Positions 44,134 through 51,876 of a stretch of 64,000 nt of DNA are shown here, piece after piece. The DNA is from Spirochaetes bacterium ADurb.Bin218 (GTDB lineage: Bacteria; Spirochaetota; UBA4802; UBA5550): the NCBI GenBank assembly GCA_002069965.1, contig MWCI01000001.1, positions 78,045 to 142,044 on the forward strand. The letters are read 5' to 3'. Under the pieces are notes generated by a model that did no database searches, had not been told where the DNA came from, and saw nothing but the letters and a program-made list of their open reading frames with translations. The position numbers and the translations under genes were made by a program. Every line of letters starts with the position of its first letter. The stretch's first letter is position 1.

Positions 44134-45291
44134 ATGCAAGTCAATAATTATTTGAAAATCGACAAAATTGCCTTTGGCGGATATGGAATAGGAAAATCTA
44201 ATGGAAAAATTGTTTTTGTTGAAAATGCTATTCCAGGTGATGTTGTTGAATATAAGGTAATTTCTGAAAAATCAGATTTTATCACAGCAAAAATATCTCA
44301 TCTACAGGAAGCCTCTCCATTAAGAATTACTCCTCAGTGCCAGCTATTTGATATATGTGGGGGATGTTCTTATTTACAGGTTGATTATGAAAATGAGCTT
44401 TTATTTAAAAAGCAAATTATCAAAGAACAGATTAAAAGAATTGCTGCTTTTGTAGATGAGGATATTCCAGAAATTAAAACAATTAATTCAAAGAGGTTTA
44501 ACTATAGAAGCCATACAAGATTTTTTGTAAGTGACGCTAAAATTGGATTTTATCGCAAGAATTCCAATGATATAGCTACCTTTCCAGGAGATGGATGCTT
44601 ACTCCTTGCGGAGGAAATTATAGAGGAGATCAATAACACTCAACGCTTTTTTGATGGTGAGGTTACAGCTGCCCTTGATTTTGAAGGAAAGGTTTTTTTT
44701 GCCACAGAGAAATCTAAAATTGAAATAACTGAAAGGGAAAATGAAATTTTATACAAAAGAGATATACATGGCTTTTTCCAGGCAAATAGATTTCTTCGCA
44801 AAGATATGATGCTTGCTGTGGAAAGATTTGCCACCTTTGCAAGGAAAAGAGAATTCTTTCTTGATATATGCTGTGGTTGTGGCTTTTTCTCACTGCCTCT
44901 GGCAAAACACTTTCAACGTGGGGCTGCCTTTGAAATAAATAGAGATAGCCTTCGCTATGGTAAAGTGAATTGTGGCTTAAATAACGTCACTAATTTAGAT
45001 TTTATTGCTGAGGCAGAGTCAAATATAAATCCTTTTAGGTATAGTGCAGATGTTGTAGTCATAGATCCGCCGAGAGCTGGCATATCAAAAAAAGGCCGAA
45101 AAACAATAAATGCCATAAATCCAGAATTGATTGTATATATATCCTGTAATCCAGCTACCTTTGCAAGAGATCTAAAAGATTTTATAAGCAATAGCTACAG
45201 ACTGTCAGATTTGATTTTCATTGACATGTTTCCAGGAACTCATCACATAGAGATTATATCGCTTCTCAAAAAATCAAATATGGCCATATAA
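44134..45291 (+). CDS. rlmD: 23S rRNA (uracil-5-)-methyltransferase, RlmD/RumA family
   Basis: Methylates uridine C5 in RNA using S-adenosylmethionine. A short N-terminal TRAM-like beta domain (about 1-60) is followed by the iron-sulfur cysteine cluster CQLFDICGGC (about 69-78) with a further Cys in GDGC. The methyltransferase core has LDICCGCGFFSLPLA and DPPRAGISKKG, and the catalytic nucleophile is in YISCNPATFARD. Length 385 is slightly short. The target base (U747, U1939 or tRNA U54) cannot be decided from sequence. Convergent with a membrane-protein gene and overlapping it by 18 bases. Confidence 0.9.
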   Translation: MQVNNYLKIDKIAFGGYGIGKSNGKIVFVENAIPGDVVEYKVISEKSDFITAKISHLQEASPLRITPQCQLFDICGGCSYLQVDYENELLFKKQIIKEQIKRIAAFVDEDIPEIKTINSKRFNYRSHTRFFVSDAKIGFYRKNSNDIATFPGDGCLLLAEEIIEEINNTQRFFDGEVTAALDFEGKVFFATEKSKIEITERENEILYKRDIHGFFQANRFLRKDMMLAVERFATFARKREFFLDICCGCGFFSLPLAKHFQRGAAFEINRDSLRYGKVNCGLNNVTNLDFIAEAESNINPFRYSADVVVIDPPRAGISKKGRKTINAINPELIVYISCNPATFARDLKDFISNSYRLSDLIFIDMFPGTHHIEIISLLKKSNMAI

Positions 45292-45732
45292 AATTAAATT
45301 TATCAACCTTGCAACGAAGTATGCTCCAATTAGCAAAAAAATAGGAACTGAAGCTATTAATGCCAAAAATTCCTTTGGCCTGACAAGCCCCGGTTTGTAT
45401 ACTTTTTTGCCAAAAAAATTAATATCATAATATTGTGGATCTTTGGTTCTTTTTACAATTCTGATTGTAATACTTATTTTTAGTATGAGTACAAAAAAGC
45501 ATATAATCCCAGAAACAACCCAGCTTACAAATTTAATATTTATGGAGTAGACGTCCTCTGGATTGCCTATTGCAACAATGCTTATAAGAATCATCAAAGT
45601 TGTGTTGATGATAAAAGTGCCAAGAAGAGACTTGAAGTAGTTATCAGATTTATTGGAAACATAAAGAATAATAAGCAGAAATTGAAAGCAAAAAGCAAAG
45701 GCAAGTGTTAAAAGTAATAGTGTTATTAGCAT
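45274..45732 (-). CDS. Unknown integral membrane protein
   Basis: Four hydrophobic segments are visible (about 3-25, 38-57, 68-92, 120-145), with a basic cytoplasmic loop around residues 93-115. I recognise no family. ATG 45732 (152 residues) is chosen; a TTG at 45750 is also possible and neither start has a convincing ribosome-binding site. It is the last gene of the minus run that begins with purL, about 90 bases after the TPR gene. Its end overlaps rlmD by 18 bases. Confidence 0.6.
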   Translation of the reverse strand: MLITLLLLTLAFAFCFQFLLIILYVSNKSDNYFKSLLGTFIINTTLMILISIVAIGNPEDVYSINIKFVSWVVSGIICFFVLILKISITIRIVKRTKDPQYYDINFFGKKVYKPGLVRPKEFLALIASVPIFLLIGAYFVARLINLILYGHI

Positions 45733-45824
45733 ATTTCTTACAACCGGCAAGGTATTTTAAAATAAAACAATCTCTCTGTCAAGAAAGATAACTTAAGAGG
45801 TAAAGAAAAAGCTTGTAGTCTTTA

Positions 45825-46886
45825 TCACTGGAGCCTTTTCAGAAGCTCCAGTGCCTCCTGATTTGATGGATCGCCATCAACAGCTTTTTTAGCATAGAAA
45901 AGCGCAATTTTCTTGTGGTTGTTTTTCACTGCAATTTGGGCAAGCCTCAAGTTTGCTTTACTGTGCAATGGCTGATATTCAATAACTCGCTGGTAATATT
46001 CCTTTGCCAAGTCCTCATCAGTTGTATTATCTTTAAAATCTCTGTAATAAAACTCTCCAAGCAAGAAATTTATGTCCACAGAGGCTTGATTTACACGAAG
46101 AGCCTCTTTGCAGTAAGCTATGCCCTCTTTTCTAAATTTGATTTTATTTTCTTGAGTGTTATAGCTCTCGTATGCCTCTATAAATCTGATCTCTGCAAGT
46201 GTTTTTAGTAAAACAAAGCGATCTTCATTATCATAGAGCCGGTCAATATACTTATGTGCCTTGAGCAGTTCGGCAGCTGCAAAGTTAAAAACTGAATCCT
46301 TGTAATAAATCAGTCCAAGCCCAAGATGAGCAGCTGGATCTGTTGGATCGCTGGCAATAGCTTTTTTATAATAGTCAATGGCCTGCCCCAAATCCCCTGT
46401 TCTGGCAAAATAATCACCTCGTGATTTAAGGATCGCAGAATCATTCCTGTCAGGAAAATCATTCAACTGAATGACCCTGTATCCGGGATTGCTCAGTTTA
46501 AAATTACCATAGCCCACAAGCATATCCCCCATTCCTATACTGTTAAACAAATATTTTACTTCAAATTTGGAAACAACTATGTTGTTTGGATCAATAACAT
46601 AAAGTATAGATGTTGGATAGACATTGTCCCGTTCAAAAAGTCTAACCGTAGCCTTGGTCTTTATATGAGCAGATCCGGTGAGATCATCTTCTGTGAGCTC
46701 TTCACTGGTTGATAGAGAAACTATTTTGCCCTTTACAACAGCTTTTTTGCCTTTGCGGTCATCTCTGTTAAAAAAAATTGTAATTGCCTTACTGTCGCCT
46801 TCATATTTATATATGGCAAAAAGTGAGTTGCCATTTAGCAGGCAAATTAAAAGCACCATGGAAAAACTGCGGATTACCAACTTCAT
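45825..46886 (-). CDS. Secreted TPR-repeat protein
   Basis: A signal peptide (about 1-24) precedes an N-terminal beta-rich region (about 25-140) and then five or so TPR units. Clear units are at 152-185 (YFARTGDLGQAIDYYKKAIASDP), 186-220, 265-290 and 305-350 (KANLRLAQIAVKNNHKKIALFYAKKAVDGDP). Likely a periplasmic scaffold. Its start overlaps the end of the LysM/M23 gene by 4 bases (ATGA), so it is coexpressed with a cell-wall hydrolase and may assist it. No enzymatic domain. Confidence 0.8.
   Translation of the reverse strand: MKLVIRSFSMVLLICLLNGNSLFAIYKYEGDSKAITIFFNRDDRKGKKAVVKGKIVSLSTSEELTEDDLTGSAHIKTKATVRLFERDNVYPTSILYVIDPNNIVVSKFEVKYLFNSIGMGDMLVGYGNFKLSNPGYRVIQLNDFPDRNDSAILKSRGDYFARTGDLGQAIDYYKKAIASDPTDPAAHLGLGLIYYKDSVFNFAAAELLKAHKYIDRLYDNEDRFVLLKTLAEIRFIEAYESYNTQENKIKFRKEGIAYCKEALRVNQASVDINFLLGEFYYRDFKDNTTDEDLAKEYYQRVIEYQPLHSKANLRLAQIAVKNNHKKIALFYAKKAVDGDPSNQEALELLKRLQ
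45826..45853 (-). terminator. Hairpin at the 3' end of the TPR gene
   Basis: CACTGGAGC (45826-45834) and GCTCCAGTG (45845-45853) form a perfect 9-bp stem overlapping the stop codon. There is no immediate T-run on the minus strand, so termination is only possible; it may modulate expression of the membrane-protein gene downstream. Confidence 0.3.
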
Positions 46887-47974
46887 TTTAAAAACCTCAG
46901 AGGATTCAGTGGAACTATACCTCGCCTTATTTCAAAATGTAGATGAGGACCTGTAACTCCGCCAGTCATTCCGCTTAAGGCAATTTTTTGTCCTCGCTCA
47001 ACAGTTTCATTTTCTTCAACAAAGAGCTGACTGTTGTGACCATATACTGTTATATAATTATTTTTATGTTGTATGACAATTAGTTTACCATAGGCCTCTT
47101 TCCAGCCACTGAATATTACCACTCCATCAGCAGCAGCATAAACAGGTGTCCCAACATCAGCTCCTATATCAAGACCACAGTGAAAGTTTTTCTCTCCAGT
47201 AAGAGGATGCTTTCTATACCCAAAAGAAGAGGTTATTGAACCGTGGAGCGGCCACGAAAGTTTGAGCTTGTTGCTTGGCTGTATTTTAGAAGACGAGGCT
47301 ATATTTTTTTCTTCTCTTTTTTTTCTGTCAGCCTTTGCAATGGCACTATCTCTCTTTTCACTGATAGATTTCTTATTTACAATTTCTGTTTTTTTCCCAT
47401 CTGGTATAAATATCTCAGTGCCTGCAATTATGTTATTGGCTTCAATATTGTTATGCTTTGCAATTGATTCCACATCAACCGAATAATTTTTTGCAATTTT
47501 GCTTAAGGTGTCCCCTCTCGAGATTTTATGGAAGACCCCCTCTCTTGATGGAATTGATAAAATATCCCCTTTTTTTAATGAAGTGTTTTTGGTAATATTA
47601 TTTAATTCCAGAATAACATCTATGCTTATACCATAACGTTTTGCTATTTGAGATAGTGTGTCATTCCTTTTTATTTTATAGTTAACTATATGCCAGCGGC
47701 TATCTTTGCTTTTCATTTCATGATAAATACCACTTGCTACAGGTTTTAGTTTTTCTGTTTTATCACCACTTATACTTTTATAGAAGGAATCATCGAATAT
47801 TATATCACCATCGCTATCGGATCCTTCCGCAATAGGTGCAGAATCTGTTTCCATTTTGAGATTTTCTATTATAAAGGAATTATCAATTGGATCTTTTTTT
47901 TCTATGTGGCTTTTGAAAGATACAATCAATAGCGCAATAATAGTGCAGAATATGATAAATAACAATTTCCTCAT
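46883..47974 (-). CDS. LysM + M23 metallopeptidase (murein hydrolase)
   Basis: An N-terminal membrane helix (about 3-20) is followed by two LysM peptidoglycan-binding domains (98-142 and 147-191), a charged linker (195-238) and an M23/LytM endopeptidase domain (about 240-350). The zinc site is complete: H265 and D269 (HCGLD), and H344 and H346 (GPHLHFE). It should therefore be active, unlike EnvC- or NlpD-type activators that have lost these residues. It cleaves peptide cross-links during cell-wall growth or division. Coupled to the following TPR gene. Confidence 0.93.
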   Translation of the reverse strand: MRKLLFIIFCTIIALLIVSFKSHIEKKDPIDNSFIIENLKMETDSAPIAEGSDSDGDIIFDDSFYKSISGDKTEKLKPVASGIYHEMKSKDSRWHIVNYKIKRNDTLSQIAKRYGISIDVILELNNITKNTSLKKGDILSIPSREGVFHKISRGDTLSKIAKNYSVDVESIAKHNNIEANNIIAGTEIFIPDGKKTEIVNKKSISEKRDSAIAKADRKKREEKNIASSSKIQPSNKLKLSWPLHGSITSSFGYRKHPLTGEKNFHCGLDIGADVGTPVYAAADGVVIFSGWKEAYGKLIVIQHKNNYITVYGHNSQLFVEENETVERGQKIALSGMTGGVTGPHLHFEIRRGIVPLNPLRFLK

Positions 47975-48019
47975 AGTAAAAATATCGGAAATTAGCTCCA
48001 GATCTTTAGACTTATGTTT

Positions 48020-48400
48020 CTAATCATTATATTTGAATCGCCAGTCTATAGTTTTTTGGTCAAGGTGATCTTCAAATTCCTTGGTATTTCTAAAAATCAT
48101 TCTATATGGAAGATCATAATACTCACAGTCACCATGGGAGACTCCATGTCTTCTGCATATATCAGGCCTATTTGCATATATCCCGCATTTTTTGTTGGGT
48201 TTTTGGAATTCGCATGGAGTCCTAAATTCCACATACCATTTATTATCATGATCAATAAAGACATTAACATTTTTATGGGAAAGATACCAACGAATCACAT
48301 CATAATCTTTTTTATTTTTTGGTTTATCAATCTCTATGGCAATATACTCACAACATTTACCACCACATAAATTACATGGAGCTTTATACTTCTTATTCAT
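48020..48400 (-). CDS. YkgJ-family cysteine-cluster protein
   Basis: A small (126-residue) protein with a Cys cluster CNLCGGKCC at the N-terminus (residues 9-17) and CEF...CGIYANRPDICRRHG, typical of the YkgJ/UPF0153 zinc- or iron-cluster family, whose role is unknown. It is 9 bases after the nnr gene and precedes the LysM/M23 gene. No other domain. The Cys spacing is the main support. Confidence 0.87.
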   Translation of the reverse strand: MNKKYKAPCNLCGGKCCEYIAIEIDKPKNKKDYDVIRWYLSHKNVNVFIDHDNKWYVEFRTPCEFQKPNKKCGIYANRPDICRRHGVSHGDCEYYDLPYRMIFRNTKEFEDHLDQKTIDWRFKYND

Positions 48401-48409
48401 AGGTAACTA

Positions 48410-49939
48410 TTACTGATTATTTAAAATTTTTTTAATAGCTTTGGGTATATTATGAATTATATCGCTTGAGCTCATTGAATCTTTAGGAAATTCCTCCGAC
48501 CACAGAGAAGCACACAGTCCATGAATAAAAACAGCATCACATACAGCATGTAATGGTTCTTCTACCCTGTTTACCAGGGCTGCAATTATACCAGACAAAA
48601 CATCACCAGAGCCAGCTGTGGCAAGGGCTCTATTCCCTGAGGTATTTATAAAAGTGAACTCACCATCTGTAACTATTGAAGCTGGACCCTTTAGAAGAGT
48701 TATACAGCCAGTCTTTTGTGCAAGCTCAATGGCAAAGCGGTATCTATTTGATCTAATTTCTTCCACAGGGATAGACATAATTCGGGATGCTTCCATAAAA
48801 TGTGGTGTAATTATATAATCAATATCTTTGCTGAGCCCATTGTTTTTAATATAAGAGGCAAAAAAGAAGAGTCCATCTCCATCGATAATTATATTTTTTA
48901 CTCCACATATAGATGCGGAATTCATAACTTCATAAAAAATTTTCTCAGAGAAATCACCTCTACCAAGACCAGGACCTATCAACAAAGTGTCAATGCCCTT
49001 GGAAAAAAGATTATCAATATTGCTACCCTCTTTGTTTATAGCAAAAGTCATAACCTCCGGAATTTTACCTGCAATATTGTGGCGAGCTGATTCGCTTGTT
49101 GCAATTGTAACAAGTCCTGTACCAGTTCTAAACATAGCAGTTGCAGAAAGCAAAGCTGCTCCCTCCATGCCATCAAAACCTCCAACTATTAGAGAAATCC
49201 CTTTATTCCCCTTGTGTATGTCATCATCTGGATATTTAGACATTGAAGATTTAACAAAGTCTTTTTCTATGAGACTTGTTTTTATCTCTCTGTCAGAAGT
49301 TAGCTGAGCAGGGAACCCAATATCTGCAACTATGAGCTCTCCACAAAAATTTTTGCATGGATAGGTAACAAGTGAAATTTTGGGTAACCCCATAGTTATT
49401 GTGTAATCACTACGAACAAAATCTCCTTCCGGAGTGTGACCATCAGAGGGTATGCCACTGGGTATATCCACAGAAATAATAGGAGAGTCAGAGGTGTTTA
49501 TGAAATTTACAAGATGGCTCATAACTCCAGTGAGTCTTCCATTGAATCCAGTTCCTGTCAGGGCGTCAATGATTAGTGAATTTGTTTTGATCTCAATTGA
49601 TGAAAAATTCTCTTCTGTTATATAAGTAATTGGAATCTTATGCTTTTCGCATATATCAAGAAATATGAGAGAAACAGAACTTATCTTTTCTTTTTTGCCG
49701 GATATATAGATCACTGGATTAAATCCTGCATTAAAAAGATAAAAAGCAGCAGTAAAGCCATCACCTCCATTATTGCCTGTGCCACAAAAAATATAAACAG
49801 TGGATTTTTTGAATCTTGATATTATAAAGTCAGCAACAGATTTACCTGCATTGTTCATGAGTACAACAGCAGGTATTGAAAACTCCTCAATTGCTCTGCG
49901 ATCAATTTCTCTCATGATATCAGATGTGACAACTTTCAT
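48410..49939 (-). CDS. nnr: Bifunctional NAD(P)H-hydrate epimerase / dehydratase
   Basis: Repairs hydrated NAD(P)H. The N-terminal YjeF epimerase domain (about 1-215) has FCGTGNNGGDGFTAA. The C-terminal ADP-dependent dehydratase domain (about 225-509) has LIGPGLGRG and the GNRALATAGSGDVLSG ribokinase-like motif. Length 509 is normal for the fusion. It follows a lipoprotein gene in the minus run and precedes ykgJ by 9 bases. Confidence 0.95.
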   Translation of the reverse strand: MKVVTSDIMREIDRRAIEEFSIPAVVLMNNAGKSVADFIISRFKKSTVYIFCGTGNNGGDGFTAAFYLFNAGFNPVIYISGKKEKISSVSLIFLDICEKHKIPITYITEENFSSIEIKTNSLIIDALTGTGFNGRLTGVMSHLVNFINTSDSPIISVDIPSGIPSDGHTPEGDFVRSDYTITMGLPKISLVTYPCKNFCGELIVADIGFPAQLTSDREIKTSLIEKDFVKSSMSKYPDDDIHKGNKGISLIVGGFDGMEGAALLSATAMFRTGTGLVTIATSESARHNIAGKIPEVMTFAINKEGSNIDNLFSKGIDTLLIGPGLGRGDFSEKIFYEVMNSASICGVKNIIIDGDGLFFFASYIKNNGLSKDIDYIITPHFMEASRIMSIPVEEIRSNRYRFAIELAQKTGCITLLKGPASIVTDGEFTFINTSGNRALATAGSGDVLSGIIAALVNRVEEPLHAVCDAVFIHGLCASLWSEEFPKDSMSSSDIIHNIPKAIKKILNNQ

Positions 49940-49979
49940 TCTTTATTTATCCTATGGCTTGCATAAACTTAATTAAAAT

Positions 49980-51044
49980 CTAATTCCATTTAAAAATTTG
50001 CAATGTATTTCCAGATACCTGGTAGGAATAGAGATCCCCTTCATTGTCAGGTATTATTTTTGAAAAAATAATCTTAGGATCAAGCTTGAGGCGAACATTA
50101 TTTATGATGTCTCCATCCAGGCTTGTTAGCATAAATTTTATATCCTTGCCTTCAATATTCCAGAAATATACAATTTTATCATCTGATATGCCAAAGGGAA
50201 CATTCTTCGGATCTGGGAAGCTACCTATTTCCCTTATGAACTTTTCCTTTTCAAGAGAATATATATATAGTTTCCTGTATTTAAACCTCACATCGTGATA
50301 AAAGGCAACTGATATTATGATCTCATTCCCATTTCTAAATAGAAGCAGATTTTCGATAATTCCATTATATGTGTTATTGTCATCTTTTTCTTTAAATTCA
50401 AATTTAGAAAAATCAATAAATCTTTCTCTCTTTTTCTTGTTAAATCTATAAAGTTCCCAGGAATTAAAACTTCTGGAAATAACATGCAGCCTGTCATCTT
50501 CATCTACAAAGAGCTTTTCAATATAAAAGAATGGAAATTCTGGTGTTCCAAGTTTCCCCATGGTATATTGCAAATCTCCATTAGCATCAAAAACAAGTAT
50601 ATAAGAAGGTGAAAAATTAGAGCCCTCAGCGGAAGATGAATTTAGCCTTGTTTCGAGCCTATTCTGGACATAAAGATTCTTTGACGAATCCATGGTAAAG
50701 GCTCCTATAACTCCAAAGTTGAAATTTTTATATTCATTAAATTGTTGAGTAGTTTTTACTCCAATAATCAATTCAGGCTTTCCATCGCTATCAAGAACTT
50801 GAAATCTCTTTAAGCTATTGTCTGCAATTAAAATTTTATTATCCACAACCTCAACTTTAAAGGTCAATTCATTCAAAGTGTATTCATCTCTTACAATTAA
50901 GACTTCACCTGGCCCCTCACCGCTTTTAAGTTCTGCAATCTTTTTTGAGCTTAAGGAATTAACAAAAAAATTTGAACATGAAAGAGAAGAGAAAGATACT
51001 AAAGCAAATATCGAAAAAAGTAAAGCGATTTTAAATTTATTCAT
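49980..51044 (-). CDS. Lipoprotein, possible beta-propeller
   Basis: A signal peptide with lipobox SLSC (C23) precedes about 330 residues of beta-rich sequence. Repeats of the kind D-x-x-x-N/R-L-Y/H-V and YILVFDANGDLQYTMGKLG suggest a six-bladed (NHL-like) propeller. No catalytic residues can be named. It is 15 bases downstream of purQ in the same direction, with no functional link to purine synthesis evident. Probably an outer-membrane-associated lipoprotein. Confidence 0.65.
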   Translation of the reverse strand: MNKFKIALLFSIFALVSFSSLSCSNFFVNSLSSKKIAELKSGEGPGEVLIVRDEYTLNELTFKVEVVDNKILIADNSLKRFQVLDSDGKPELIIGVKTTQQFNEYKNFNFGVIGAFTMDSSKNLYVQNRLETRLNSSSAEGSNFSPSYILVFDANGDLQYTMGKLGTPEFPFFYIEKLFVDEDDRLHVISRSFNSWELYRFNKKKRERFIDFSKFEFKEKDDNNTYNGIIENLLLFRNGNEIIISVAFYHDVRFKYRKLYIYSLEKEKFIREIGSFPDPKNVPFGISDDKIVYFWNIEGKDIKFMLTSLDGDIINNVRLKLDPKIIFSKIIPDNEGDLYSYQVSGNTLQIFKWN

Positions 51045-51059
51045 CTTGATTCACCTGTT

Positions 51060-51869
51060 TTATAAAAAGTATTCAACAGCATTTTTGAATATGGCAATTC
51101 CATCACTATATTCTGGAAGTTCTTTGCCTTCCCTTTTATATTTTTCTTTCAGATATGTCCAGTCATCTCTCTGTGTGAAAAACATTCCTCTTTCAGGATG
51201 AGGCATCATCCCCATTATTCTTCCAGTTTTATCGCAAATAGATGCTATATCATTTACAGAGCCATTGGGGTTAAAGGGAAATTCTTGATTAGCTGGCTCC
51301 CCTGAGGGCTTAATATATCTCATGGTTACAAGATTTAGTTCCTCAAGCTGCTGTAAAACTTTTGGAGTTGCAAAAAAATTACCTTCACCATGGGCAACTG
51401 GTATGTGAATACGATTTATCCCTTTTGTAAAAATACATTGCGATTTGCTATTTATTTCCAAATCTACCCATCTGCATTGATATCTAAATGTCTTATTATG
51501 CTCAAGAGCAACCTCAGCCATACCTGTAAAACCACATAAGGCTGGCACAAGCCCGAGATTTGTGATCACCTGAAATCCATTGCATATACCAAGAATCAAT
51601 GTATCTCTGGCCACAAAATTTATGATTTCATCAAAGAGATTATTTTTTATTCTATTTGCCAGAGCCTTACCGCTTCCAGTATCATCTCCATATGAAAATC
51701 CCCCTGGAAATACAAGAATCTGAGCTTCGTTTAAAAGTTTGCGATCCTCTATGAGATCGTTTATATGAATAATTTTTGTTCTGCTACCAGATTTCTGGAA
51801 AGCAAAAGCAGTTTCCTCTTCGCAATTAATTCCATAACCTGTAAGAAGTAATGTTAAGGGAATAGCCAT
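51060..51869 (-). CDS. purQ: Phosphoribosylformylglycinamidine synthase glutaminase subunit PurQ
   Basis: Supplies ammonia from glutamine to PurL. The class I glutaminase triad is present: C96 (GICNGFQ) and H224/E226 (MPHPER). FPGGFSYGDD (54-63) is also typical. Length 269 is slightly longer than the common 225-230 residues. It follows purL after 7 bases and is translated from ATG 51869. The pair functions as the PurLQ complex. Confidence 0.95.
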   Translation of the reverse strand: MAIPLTLLLTGYGINCEEETAFAFQKSGSRTKIIHINDLIEDRKLLNEAQILVFPGGFSYGDDTGSGKALANRIKNNLFDEIINFVARDTLILGICNGFQVITNLGLVPALCGFTGMAEVALEHNKTFRYQCRWVDLEINSKSQCIFTKGINRIHIPVAHGEGNFFATPKVLQQLEELNLVTMRYIKPSGEPANQEFPFNPNGSVNDIASICDKTGRIMGMMPHPERGMFFTQRDDWTYLKEKYKREGKELPEYSDGIAIFKNAVEYFL

Positions 51870-51876
51870 TTTAACC

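Noticed and set aside
45826..45853. 9-bp stem at the end of the TPR gene as a strong terminator
   Set aside because: No U-tract follows and it lies in coding sequence; kept only as a low-confidence feature.
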